Source: Chalciporus piperatus (taxonomy: Eukaryota > Basidiomycota > Agaricomycetes > Boletales > Boletaceae). From it: DNA of 63,199 nt. Location: the NCBI GenBank assembly GCA_038093975.1, contig JBBPTG010000146.1, positions 1-63,199 of the forward strand, read 5' to 3'. Positions within the stretch are counted from its first letter, which is position 1. The number at the start of each line of letters is the position of its first letter. Both the position numbers and the translations under genes were made by a program. Below the pieces are notes generated by a model. That model searched no databases and was not told the DNA's origin. It saw only the letters and a program-made list of their open reading frames with translations. Of the stretch, positions 45,375 through 54,955 are shown one piece after another.

Positions 45375-46330
45375 ACTCTATTAGATGACTGAGTAGTACT
45401 GGAGTGATTGGGTGAGCTGAGGGCTGGGTAACTGGATAACTGGTATGACTGGTGTGACTGAAGTGACTGGTTTACTGGACCACAGGATGACTGGATTACT
45501 GGAGTGACTGGATTACTGAGGTGACTGGATTACTGGAGTGACTTGTGTGACTTGTGTGACTGGTGACTGGAGTGACTGGAGTGACTGGATTACTGGACCA
45601 CTGAGTGACTAGATTACTGGAATACTGGAATACTGGATGGCTGGAGTAATGAGACAACTGGATTGCTGGATAACTAGGGCACTGGGCTACTAGGCTGCTG
45701 AGATGACTACATGACTGGGAAACTGAGCTACTAGGCTACTGAGATGTCTGGATGACTGGAACACTGGGCTACTGAGCTACTGAGACTACTGAAGTGACTG
45801 GATGATTGGATGACTGGGCTGCTGGGTTACTGGAACTACTGGATGACTGGATGACTGGGATGCTGGGTTACTGGAACTACTGGATGACTGGATGACTGGG
45901 ATGCTGGGTTACTGGAACTACTGGATGACTGAATGACTGAATGACTGGGCTACTGAGACTACTGAAGTAACTGGATGACTTGATGACTGGGCTGCTGGGT
46001 TACTGGAACTACTGGATAACTGGAACACTTGGCCACTGGACTAATGAGACCACTGAAATGACTGGATGACTGGATGACTGAGCTACTGGGACTACTGAAA
46101 TGACTGGATGACTGGATGACTGGGCTGCTGGATGACTGAGACTACTGAGACTACTGGATGACTGAATGACTGAGCTACTGAAGCTACTAAAATGACTGGA
46201 TGACTGGGCCACTAGGCCACTGGGTTACTAAGACTACTGAAACTACTTGATGACTGGGTGACTAGGTTACTGAAACTACTGAAACTACTGAAACTACTTG
46301 TTACTGGGCCACTGGACTACTGATTTAACT
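45375..46330. repeat. TGACTGGA/TACTGGA tandem array, right arm of copy 1
   Basis: Units such as GACTGGAT, TACTGGAG, GGCTGCTGG and CTACTGAGA repeat for about 950 bases. Higher-order units are present: ATGCTGGGTTACTGGAACTA recurs three times near 45830-45930. Confidence 0.9.
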
Positions 46331-46379
46331 GATCCAGTCATTCCAGTAACTTCAGACTTTTTGCAGTGTTGCTGATGTA

Positions 46380-46970
46380 GTGTACTTCCCCTCTTTTCAC
46401 GCCACTCTTCTCCCTTTCCGGTCCGGGAGGTACTCGCAAGCCGAGAACCTAGACCATCCTTACGTAGCCTCAGTAGTAGCTAGGCACGGACGGGTCACCG
46501 CGATCCCGACCATAGTTGAGACAGAGCCGGAGGCCGCTGCAGACGCACGGATCCCAGTGGGTGAAGAAGAACCCGCTAGACTCCTCTCACCATTCAGCAG
46601 GACGCTGAAAGTGCTCACGGCATTAGAGCCAGAGCAGTTCTACTTTGGAAAGAACTCAGACGGAGGTTACGCAACCTACCACGACGCGTCGATAGCATAC
46701 GCCCAGGGGCTGCTATTCGACGGGATACTCGGAGACTTCGACAGACCAGCGTCGGTCAGCCAAGAGTCACTCATCAGCGAAGAGTTCGACCCCAACGACC
46801 AGACGCCTATCGCTCCCTCGATCCCACTCCCCGCTCCATCCCCATTAGTCGTACCACGTGGGTTGTCAGAGAAGGCACCCTCGTTGCCGAAAACCGCATC
46901 CGCTACCTCTAGCGTCAAAAGGAGACTCGAAGAGTTTGACGAAGAGGTCAGAATCCCAAAGAAAAAGAAA
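46380..46970 (+). pseudogene. upstream pol segment in another frame
   Basis: About 195 residues precede the RT frame: a linker-like region with LSPFSRTLKVLTALEPEQFY and GGYATYHDASIAYAQGLLF, then a Pro-rich part and the basic run IPKKKKRPWRK. The family normally continues into VEEMVPKEYHKFLKVFSK, which is one frame away (minus 1). The switch must occur in the A-rich tract at about 46953-46970 (CCAAAGAAAAAGAAAAGACC). This may be an indel or a frameshift site. The ATG at 46380 is accidental since the segment is truncated on its left. Confidence 0.6.
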
Positions 46971-46987
46971 AGACCGTGGAGGAAATG

Positions 46988-49900
46988 GTTCCAAAAGAGT
47001 ACCACAAATTCCTCAAGGTGTTCTCTAAAGGAGAATCAGAGCGCATGCCCTTACGCAAACCGTGGGATCACGCTATTGATCTAAAAGAAACGTTCAAACC
47101 TAAAAAGGGTAGACTGATACCACTTTCGGAAACGGAACAGAAGGAAGTCAGCGACTTCATCGATGATCAGCTCAAAAAGGGCTATATCGCACCTTCCAAA
47201 TCCCCCCAAACGTCACCAGTCTTCTTTGTCCCTAAAAAGGATGGACGTAAACGAATGGTACAGGATTACCGTTACCTAAACGAACACACGGTCAAAAATA
47301 ACTATCCATTGCCGTTGATCGGCCAACTTGTCGACAAGCTCAAAGGAGCTAAATTATTCACAAAAATGGATCTCAGATGGGAATACAACAACGTTCGCAT
47401 CAAAGAAGGCGATGAATGGAAGGCCGCCTTCGTTTGCTTCCGTGGTTCTTTCGAACCCCGAGTCATGTACTTCGGTCTCTGTAACTCCCCCGGCACATTC
47501 CAAGCGATGATGAACGAGATCTTCGCAGACATGGAAGACGTGCTCGTCGTCTACATAGACGATTTGATGATCTTCACCAAAACAGAAAATCAGGCAGAAC
47601 ATGACAAAATCGTGCTTGAAGTTCTTCGCAGACTGGAAGAAAATGACCTATTCGTGAAACCCGAAAAATGCAATTTCCGCGTATCTGAGGTTGAATTCCT
47701 CGGAATGATCGTAGGAAAGGATGGGATAAAAATGGATCAATCCAAAGTCACAGCCATACTGGAATGGCCAGAGCCGAAGAACGTCAAAGGCGTAAGAAGC
47801 TTCCTAGGTTTAGCAAACTTCTATCGAAGGTTCATTCAAGACTACGCGCAAGTCGCACGTCCTCTCAATGACCTAACCAAAAAGGAACAAGCCTTCGTAT
47901 GGGATGACAAATGTCAAATGGCGTTTGATACGCTGAAAAAGAGTTTCACCTCAGCTCCCATACTCGCCTTCCCTGACGGCAACTGTCAATTCCGCTTAGA
48001 ATGCGATGCATCTAATTACGCAACAGGCGCAGTCTTATCTATTCTAAAAGAAGACAAATGGCACCCAGTTGCCTATTCATCTCATTCCATGACTCCGCAA
48101 GAGCGGAATTATCCTATCGCCGATAAAGAAATGCTCTCGGTCATTCAGGCACTAGAGCAATGGCGGCATTACCTAGAAGGTGCTAAACACCAGTTTGAGA
48201 TCTGGAACGACCACGCAAACCTGCAGTGGTTCATGACGAGACAGGATCTCAACCGACGACAAGCGCGCTGGGCGCAATATCTATCTAGATTCAATATGCT
48301 TTGGGTTTACAAACCTGGACCTTCTATGGCAAAAGCTGACGCTCTCTCACGTCGAGAAGACCACGCCATCGGAGTTGAAAATGACAATAAAGGAATATTG
48401 GTCATTGCCCCCGAAAATATCCGCACAGTCGCCCTGACAGATGAAGGGGCACGGATCAAGCAAAGAGTCTTCCTTGCAACGTGCAAACTATCTGAGACAG
48501 AAGTTCAGAAGTTCCAGAAGAAAGGCATTCATGAAAAGCTTGACGGCTTACTCTACGACGAAGAAAATCGGTTGTACATTCCGGAAGATAACATACTCCG
48601 AATGGACATCATTCGTCTACACCACGACACACCGGCTGCAGGACATCCCGGTTACGAGAAAACGTTAGAACTCATTCAACGGTCTTACATGTGGCCTGGA
48701 CTCGCCACTCTCGTAAAAGAATATGTGTCTCACTGTCAAACCTGTCAAAGATTCAAAGGAACGAATCAAGCACCCGCAGGTCTTCTCCAACCTTTACCAG
48801 TTCCTAGTGGACCCTGGCAACACATCACTGCGGATTTCATTACGGGTTTACCCGAATCACGTGGTTTTAATGCAATCTTGACGGTGGTAGATCGCTTCTC
48901 GAAAGAAGTCGAACTCATACCATGCACAAAAACGTGTTCGGCCCTGGAAACCGCTCGCCTATTCCTTTCTCACGTATGGAAGCATCATGGACTTCCTTTA
49001 TCCATCACATCGGATCGGGGCCCGCAGTTTGCAGCGCAAGTCGCTGAAGAAATCAATGACGCCCTTGGTATTGATACCAAGCTCAGTACGGCATTCCATC
49101 CGCAGACAGACGGACAATCAGAAATCGTAAACAAAGAAGTTGGAAAGTTTCTGCGAATCTACTGCTTCGATAAACAAAATCAATGGGCAGACTGGCTAGC
49201 CATCGCCCAGTTCTCTATCAATAACAAGTATCATACTTCAATGAAGAAGTCGCCGTTCGAAGTCACACGTTCATATGAACCACGCATGGGCACAGAACCA
49301 CATGCTTCTACTTCTCAGGCACCAGCTGCCAAATCATTCACGGACGCAATGCGGAAAACAATTGCTGATGTAGAGAAGAACCTGGCCAAGGCCCAGGAAC
49401 GCATGAAATTGCTAGCTGATAAACACCGCTCGGCTGCGCCCGAATATGAAATTGGACAGCAAGTCATGCTGTCAACCACAGACCTGCGTTTGACACGCGC
49501 ATCAGACAAATTATCTGAAAAGTGGCTAGGCCCATTTAAAATCATCGCCTTGGCAGGACCAAATGCAGTAAAACTACAGCTTCCACGAGACATTCGAATC
49601 CACCCTGTGGTTAATGTCCATCGAATCAAACCTTACAAGGACCGCCTTGACGGTCAGCCTACGGCACGGCCTGGACCAGTTCTTGTTACGGAAGAACGAG
49701 ACAACGAATGGGAAGTCGACTACGTTGTTGACACACGGTACAAAGGAAGGAAACTGGAATACCTCGTGCACTGGAAAGGTTATGATGAAACCGATCGCAC
49801 TTGGGAACCAAGAGCTAATTTGGCAAATGCCAAAGGCTGCTTGAAGGACTTCTACGCAAAGAATCCAGCCGCACCTCGTGCTCTATCCATTGACCCTGCG

Positions 49901-50020
49901 AATTTCCTATTCCTATTCCAGAAACGTCCAGAAAATCTCACGGACAACGGACCAGCCAAAATTGATAGACTCATGGCAAACCTGTCCAGTCCATTAAAAA
50001 CACGGGCTGCGCCCACATAA
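46988..50020 (+). CDS. chromovirus Pol: reverse transcriptase, RNase H, integrase, chromodomain
   Basis: An uninterrupted frame of about 1,010 residues from the MVPKEYHKFLKVFSK region. RT has FVPKKDGRKRMVQDYRYLNE, LFTKMDLRWEYNNVRIKEGD and VVYIDDLMIF with the YxDD box. RNase H begins FRLECDASNYATGAVLSIL. Integrase has the HHCC module (HHDTPAAGHPGYEKTLELI, then HCQTCQRFKG) and D-D-E core (ITADFITGLPESRGF, ITSDRGPQFAAQ, HPQTDGQSEIVNKE). The C terminus holds a chromodomain, EVDYVVDTRYKGRKLEYLVH followed by WKGYDETDRTWEP, which in this clade directs insertion to modified chromatin. Catalytic residues are intact. The RT core reads CFRGSFEPRVMYFGLCNSPG, a slight change from the usual family wording. 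Confidence 0.93.
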   Translation, partial: VPKEYHKFLKVFSKGESERMPLRKPWDHAIDLKETFKPKKGRLIPLSETEQKEVSDFIDDQLKKGYIAPSKSPQTSPVFFVPKKDGRKRMVQDYRYLNEHTVKNNYPLPLIGQLVDKLKGAKLFTKMDLRWEYNNVRIKEGDEWKAAFVCFRGSFEPRVMYFGLCNSPGTFQAMMNEIFADMEDVLVVYIDDLMIFTKTENQAEHDKIVLEVLRRLEENDLFVKPEKCNFRVSEVEFLGMIVGKDGIKMDQSKVTAILEWPEPKNVKGVRSFLGLANFYRRFIQDYAQVARPLNDLTKKEQAFVWDDKCQMAFDTLKKSFTSAPILAFPDGNCQFRLECDASNYATGAVLSILKEDKWHPVAYSSHSMTPQERNYPIADKEMLSVIQALEQWRHYLEGAKHQFEIWNDHANLQWFMTRQDLNRRQARWAQYLSRFNMLWVYKPGPSMAKADALSRREDHAIGVENDNKGILVIAPENIRTVALTDEGARIKQRVFLATCKLSETEVQKFQKKGIHEKLDGLLYDEENRLYIPEDNILRMDIIRLHHDTPAAGHPGYEKTLELIQRSYMWPGLATLVKEYVSHCQTCQRFKGTNQAPAGLLQPLPVPSGPWQHITADFITGLPESRGFNAILTVVDRFSKEVELIPCTKTCSALETARLFLSHVWKHHGLPLSITSDRGPQFAAQVAEEINDALGIDTKLSTAFHPQTDGQSEIVNKEVGKFLRIYCFDKQNQWADWLAIAQFSINNKYHTSMKKSPFEVTRSYEPRMGTEPHASTSQAPAAKSFTDAMRKTIADVEKNLAKAQERMKLLADKHRSAAPEYEIGQQVMLSTTDLRLTRASDKLSEKWLGPFKIIALAGPNAVKLQLPRDIRIHPVVNVHRIKPYKDRLDGQPTARPGPVLVTEERDNEWEVDYVVDTRYKGRKLEYLVHWKGYDETDRTWEPRANLANAKGCLKDFYAKNPAAPRALSIDPANFLFLFQKRPENLTDNGPAKIDRLMANLSSPLKTRAAPT

Positions 50021-50044
50021 ACAGTGCCAAATAGGAGAAGAACG

Positions 50045-50053
50045 TATATAAAG
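50045..50053 (+). promoter_or_regulatory. TATA box upstream of the membrane ORF
   Basis: TATATAAAG lies 49 bases before the ATG at 50102 and after the stop of Pol, with a pyrimidine-rich stretch (CCTCATCTTCTCCACTC) between. The placement suggests separate transcription of the third ORF, not only read-through from the LTR. Confidence 0.5.
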
Positions 50054-50101
50054 GACTGGATGCCCACCCACCTTGCCTCATCTTCTCCACTCTAAATCAT
50101 A

Positions 50102-50572
50102 ATGGACGCTTACCTCAACGGTGTTGCCTATACTCGCCCCCTTGCTCAGACCGACATGTCGGTCAACAAACTTCATCGCACCGCGTTGCTCGCTGTTATC
50201 AGCGCCTCCCTGTTCCTCTTGATAGCCATGCCGGTCGTCGTCTATGTCCTTCTCCTTCTTCTCGTCGTCATCACGCTAGTCGTGACCCTCATCGTGCTCT
50301 ATACCTCCCTCCGATTCGTTCACATGCTCGTGACGGATCGTACCACCATCGTCGAGTACCAGATCTCGTGGAGCGAGATGTGGATGACTCTCAAAGTTAT
50401 GCATCCCGACGTCTTGCCCCCTCGTTATGCAGATGACCCTATCCCAGCCCTAGTGGCTTCAATGCGACCAACACCCTCACCCACCCTGGTCAACGGTCAT
50501 CTTGACGTCCCTCATAACGAAGACGCCCACGGTTGGCAGCAGTGGCATGACGCAGACAACATGGAAAACTGA
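50102..50572 (+). CDS. small membrane protein in the env position of the chromovirus
   Basis: A 156-residue ORF from MDAYLNGVAYTRPLAQTDMS. Residues about 27-71 form two adjoining very hydrophobic segments (LLAVISASLFLLIAMPVVVY and LLLLLVVITLVVTLIVLY). A soluble tail follows with ISWSEMWMTLKVMHP and a Pro-rich C terminus ending DADNMEN. It lies between the Pol stop (50020) and the polypurine tract (50593), the place of env in retroviruses and errantiviruses. I see no signal peptidase site, furin-like site or fusion motif, and no homologue I can name, so env function is not implied. The frame is intact and has its own TATA box. Confidence 0.65.
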   Translation: MDAYLNGVAYTRPLAQTDMSVNKLHRTALLAVISASLFLLIAMPVVVYVLLLLLVVITLVVTLIVLYTSLRFVHMLVTDRTTIVEYQISWSEMWMTLKVMHPDVLPPRYADDPIPALVASMRPTPSPTLVNGHLDVPHNEDAHGWQQWHDADNMEN

Positions 50573-50592
50573 TCACCTGGAAGTTGATCCAT

Positions 50593-50602
50593 AGGAAGGG
50601 GG
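50593..50602 (+). other. polypurine tract
   Basis: AGGAAGGGGG directly precedes TAG and the TGTTACGG start of the 3' LTR. This is the primer site for plus-strand DNA synthesis and marks the LTR border. Confidence 0.75.
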
Positions 50603-50605
50603 TAG

Positions 50606-51119
50606 TGTTACGGTTCATTACGGTTCTCTCACCTTCACAGACACTTTTCGGACTTCAACGTTTCGTTCCATTCGATCTTATCTAATCTCTCTCATCTTAT
50701 CTTTCAGACACGTGCTCATTCACTTTCACTCTTCGCACGGTCGCCCTTATGGTTATATTCATTCTCACGCACTGCCTTACCTTGACAGTTAATCTCCGTG
50801 CTGCGCATGGCTATGCCACAGCCTTTCACCTCATGTACTTCATCTCCGCTATCTCGGCTATGCTTCACAGCCTCCTTATCTCGCTTCTATTCTCATGGGT
50901 TCAGGGTAACCCCTTATTTAGTTATAGTACATACAAACATGTACAAACACATAGGATAGTATATAAACCCCAAGGAACTGCTGGTAACCCCAGCTTAGTT
51001 CACTTGGTCTTTCCCCAAGACTCAACCGTCCTATCTCAGTTGTTCTCCACTCTCTTCTTCTAAACCGCTTCACTTGGCGATAGTGTAGACCTGATCTCAT
51101 TACGAGTTTTGGGTCGTTT
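50606..51119 (+). repeat. 3' LTR of the chromovirus, possibly truncated
   Basis: It starts TGTTACGGTTCATTACGG after the polypurine tract. A promoter TATA box (TATATAAAC) lies at 50960-50968 and pyrimidine-rich sequence follows. It ends near ...GGGTCGTTTCA where Copia sequence (ATACTATCGTTTCACTC) begins. No second LTR is present in the window for comparison, so the right border is approximate. Confidence 0.6.
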
Positions 51120-51577
51120 CAATACTATCGTTTCACTCACGGTCATGATACCATGTACTGGATCAAAGCACCAACCGTCAAACCACATGCCAAACCTATC
51201 AGCATGGCCACTGTGGACTATGATTTGCTATACTGCCGCCTCGGTCATCCCTCGCGTGACGTGCTCAAAGCCGCACGCAAACATCTCAAAGATTTCCCGG
51301 ATGTCAATATTCCGTTCAATCCTCCCATTTGTCCCGGTTGCGAACTCGGCAAACAGCCAAACAGGACGTTTTCTCACACTGAGACGCGCGCGAGCGCTCC
51401 TTTTGAGTTAATTCACTCTGATCTCAAGTCGTTTGAGATAGACTTGTACCATAAGTTTAAATATGTGGTCGTATTCTACGATGACTTCACATCGATGTCC
51501 TGGCTCGCCCTCATACGCACCAAGGACCAGACCCTTAAAATGGTCAAACAATTCATTGCTTTCGTCCGCATGCAGTA
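51120..51577 (+). mobile_element. Copia integrase fragment, plus strand
   Basis: It encodes DTMYWIKAPTVKPHAKPISM, RLGHPSRDVLKAARKHLKDF, CPGCELGKQPNRTF and FELIHSDLKSFE up to TLKMVKQFIAFVRMQ. It is the same family as the Copia element at 55002-58901, nearly identical over 150 residues (for example YCRLGHPS here and HRRLGHPS there), but in the opposite orientation. Both borders are abrupt: a Gypsy LTR on the left, a Gypsy gag-protease piece on the right. Confidence 0.85.
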
Positions 51578-52692
51578 GGCGCGGTTAAGGAAGGTGGATT
51601 CAGTTTTGGAGTCCAGGTAGTCATAGAGTTGTTTATCGACTTCCAGGGTTACGTAAGAGTGTCGAGGAAGAGGGGTAGGTCGAGTGAAGAGTTTGTCGTT
51701 GGTCTTACAGGCCGCAGCATGTATGGTATATAACTTCTTTGACTCGTCAATGGACTCAGATAGTGAGAGGATACGTCGGCGCCAATCGATGGTTGGATTA
51801 GCTTTTTCAAGCCATGAGAGTCCTAGGATGATGTTTTCGTTTTCGCAGTTCATGACATGGAAGATTACTTCTTGTGTGATTTCTTTGATGTCAAGGAAGA
51901 GGGTGGTAGTGAAGAGTATCATCCCGCTTTTGTTTGCGGTTTGGTCGACGTTTCGGACTCGAATAGGGGTTTCAAGTCGAGTGGTTGGGATTTGATTCTT
52001 TCGTATAAAGCTCCAATCTATACAGGAGATGTCTGTGCCACTATCAATGAGGGCATGGGTTTTGACGGCTTTCATCGTGTGCAAGGGAATGATAATCTGT
52101 ATGGGAATTTGCATAGAGCACTTTCACGAGTTTACAAGTACAGGTGCACACATGACTGGGGAAGCTTGCGTCGGCAGAGCTTTCCGGCCTAAAAACCCTT
52201 TGTGACAAAGGCTACTTTACGAACAGTGGTTTCATCCTCGTCATCATCTATTTCGATCAACGAGGGAATTTCTTCCTCAACCTTCTGAACCTTCTTCGGG
52301 GTTTTCTGGTTTGAGGAGAACTCTGGGCAGGTGTTGGACCGATGTCCAGCTTTCCTGCAGCGGAAGCAGAGTCCTTTCTCCTGGCAGTGTTTCCGCTCTT
52401 CAGGAGTGAGTTTGGAGATACGGATGACATCGACGTCCATGGCATTGGGGTCCCTGGCAGGGGTAGAGTGATTGGCGGAGGAGAATGGACGGAATGGTTT
52501 GGCAGGGTTGCAATTGCGATTAGCGATCTCATTGGCGTGTTCCCATTGGGTCTGGAACTGGGTGGTGCATTTGTACCAATCCTCAATCGTGGTAGGGACG
52601 GTATCCATGCTGTTGACTCGTCTCATAAGGGAGATGGGTATTCCCGCAGAGAAGTATCCAATTAGGATGCTGTTATCAATAATGCCAGACAA
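51578..52692 (-). mobile_element. Gypsy gag-protease fragment, minus strand
   Basis: On the minus strand a Gag C-terminal part (DWYKCTTQFQTQWEHANEIA) leads to a CCHC knuckle, CFRCRKAGHRSNTC, preceded by LTPEERKHCQEKGL. A stop and frame change follow, then an aspartic protease with KTHALIDSGTDISCIDWSFI (DSG active site) and ILGLSWLEKANPTIDW. It is cut on its 5' side by copy 2 of the 54 bp-TIR element at 52693 and on its 3' side by Copia sequence at 51577. It need not come from the chromovirus at 46378. Confidence 0.8.
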
Positions 52693-53215
52693 CATCAGCA
52701 ACACTGCAAAAAGTCTGAAGTTACTGGAATGACTGGATCAGTTAAACCAGTACGCCAGTTGCTCAGTTGCCCAGTCATCCAGTCAGCCAGTCATTTCAGT
52801 AATCTCATTAGTTCATTCGCCCAGTCATGAAGACATTTCAGTTGTCTCAGTGGCCCAGTCATCCAGTCATCCAGTCATTTCAGTAGTCTCAGTTATCCAG
52901 TTATCCAGTTATCCAGTCATTTCAGTAGTCCAATGGTCCAGTGGTCCAGTCAATCCAGTCATCCAGTCACTTCAGTAATCCAGCCAGTCCAGCCACTCAG
53001 GGGTCCAGTAATCCAGTACCCAATTACTATTTCACTATATTTTACAATTATTTCACACTTTATGTAGTTCAGGAGTTCAGGAAAATGTGAAATATATCTG
53101 TCTAACTAGTACATGTATGGTGCTACAGTGGGAAGTGGTGGTGGGGCACGAGTGGCTATGTATCATGTTCAAGGTGAGGATGTGGTGGTGGGTAAGCGAA
53201 AACTCACCTAGTGAG

Positions 53216-53528
53216 GCCAGCGGGGCTGTTGAGCCCTCACTGGCCGTGTTCAAGTGGGTGTTGAAGGTGGGAGGTGGTGGTGGGGCACGAGCAGCTATGT
53301 TTGAGGTAAGTGGATGTGGTGGTGGGGGAGTGGAAACTCACCTAGTAAGGCCGGCGGGGCTGTTGAGCCCTCGCCGGCCGTGTTGTTCGAGTTGGTGTTA
53401 AGGTGACTCGGAGGTGGTGGTGGGGGTGGGGGAGACTCGAGTGGCTGTTGGTGAGATGAGTGGGTGGGTCAGTGAGTGAGTAGAAACTCACTTTGCATTG
53501 CCGGCAGGGCTGTTGAGCCCTCGCCGGC
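53216..53528 (-). repeat. 29 bp palindromes with splice-donor-like flank, units 11-13
   Basis: Units at 53216-53244, 53350-53378 and 53500-53528. On the minus strand they are followed by CTCACTAGGTGAGT, CTTACTAGGTGAGT and ATGCAAAGTGAGT. Unit 11 has GCCAGCG on one arm and CACTGGC on the other, so its stem retains outer complementarity (GCCAG with CTGGC) despite base changes. Confidence 0.88.
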
Positions 53529-53659
53529 CATGTTGCTGTTGTTGTTGAGGTGTGGTGTAGTGGTGTGAGACAGACTCGAAGAAGTGGCGCGGCAAGTTCA
53601 ACTTGGTCACATGACTTTTTCGCACAGATTTTTTGTCAAGTCCGAGCATTAGGGAAATG

Positions 53660-53880
53660 TAGCTACACTTTATTAGGATCTCCTACACTAGATAGCTACC
53701 ATATTTTTTGTACACTTGTGTATGCCTTTTTGTACACTTTCAATAGGTTTGATCTCCACATACTTTGCTACACTTTTAACTACACACTTACTGCGCTTTT
53801 TTGTACACTTTTGCTACACTCAATCCTAATACCCTTTCCCACATTGTTAACTACACTTTTAGTACACATTTTTGTGGACT
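53660..53880. repeat. short TTTTTTGTACAC array in copy 2
   Basis: Three to four units of the array described for copy 1. Its first and last units match those of copy 1 closely, which suggests loss of internal units here or gain there. Confidence 0.85.
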
Positions 53881-53944
53881 TTAGCTATAATCCATCCTAT
53901 GAATGATTATAAAATGTCACTAATTAGAATGACTCTATTAGATG

Positions 53945-54955
53945 ACTGAGTAGTACTGGAGTGATTGGGTGAGCTGAGGGCTGGGTAACTGGATAACTGG
54001 TATGACTGGTGTGACTGAAGTGACTGGATTACTGGAGTGACTGGATTACTGAGGTGACTGGATTACTGGAGTGACTTGTGTGACTGGAGTGACTGGAGTG
54101 ACTGGAGTGACTGGAGTGACTGGAGTGACTGGATTACTGGACCACTGAGTGACTGGATTACTGAAGTGACTGGATTAACTGGAGTGACTGGATTACTGGA
54201 GTGACTTATGTGATTTATGTGACTGGGGTGACTGGAGTGACTGGATTACTGAACCACTGAGTGACTAGATTACTGGAATACTGGAATACTGGATGACTGG
54301 AGTAATGAGACAACTGGATTGCTGGATGACTAGGGCACTGGGCTACTAGGCTACTGAGATAACTGGATGACTGGAACACTGGGCTACTGAGCTACTGAGA
54401 CTACTGAAGTGACTGGATGATTGGATGACTGGGCTGCTGGGTTACTGGAACTACTGGATGACTGGATGACTGGATGACTGGGATGCTGGGTTACTGGAAC
54501 TACTGGATGACTGAATGACTGAATGACTGGGCTACTGAGACTACTGAAGTAACTGGATAACTTGATGACTGGGCTACTAAGACTACTGAAGTAACTGGAT
54601 AACTTGATGACTGGGCTGCTGGGTTACTGGAACTACTGGATAACTGGAACACTTGGCCACTGGACTAATGAGACCACTGAAATGACTGAATGACTGGATG
54701 ACTGAGCTACTGGGACTACTGAAATGACTGGATGACTGGATGACTGGGCTGCTGGATGACTGAGACTACTGAGACTACTGGATGACTGAATGACTGAGCT
54801 ACTGAAGCTACTGAAATGACTGGATGACTGGGCCACTAGGCCACTGGGTTACTAAGACTACTGAAACTACTTGATGACTGGGTGACTAGGTTACTGAAAC
54901 TACTGAAACTACTGAAACTACTTGTTACTGGGCCACTGGACTACTGATTTAACTG
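53945..54955. repeat. TGACTGGA tandem array in copy 2
   Basis: About 1 kb of GACTGGAT/TACTGGAG units, the right-arm array of copy 2. Most stretches align with 45375-46330 of copy 1 with insertions and deletions of whole units. Confidence 0.9.

Larger units (their letters stand above)
43175..46377. mobile_element. 3.2 kb non-coding element with perfect 54 bp terminal inverted repeats, copy 1
   Basis: Both ends read inward CATCAGCAACACTGCAAAAA and stay identical for 54 bases (to the motif GATCAGTTAAA). The interior, left to right: CCAGTCA-type array, five 29 bp palindromes, a CACGTG block, a TTTTTTGTACAC array, and a TGACTGG-type array that is the inverse of the first. The two outer arrays extend the inverted repeats, so the element can fold back on itself for roughly a third of its length. 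It has no ORF with a domain. No target duplication is seen: left flank ends GAACCAA, right flank starts TAGTGTA, and the two flanks are different broken retrotransposons. Confidence 0.9.
46378..51119 (+). mobile_element. Ty3/Gypsy chromovirus, 5' truncated, with 3' LTR
   Basis: From the left break at 46378 the element contains the region preceding reverse transcriptase, a full RT-RNase H-integrase-chromodomain frame, a membrane-protein ORF, a polypurine tract and a 3' LTR starting TGTTACGG. Gag and protease are missing; the left neighbour is copy 1 of the 54 bp-TIR element. The LTR runs into a fragment of Copia at about 51120, so the 3' end may also be cut. Confidence 0.88.

Noticed and set aside
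46009..46212. Minus-strand frame with Ser-rich repeats (SHFSSFSSSVIQSSSSL)
   Set aside because: It is the translation of the TGACTGG tandem array; the same frame recurs in copy 2 for the same reason.
43893..53528. Could the palindrome arrays be CRISPR?
   Set aside because: Units are 130-163 bases apart with related, not unique, spacers, in a eukaryotic genome; no cas-like gene is present.
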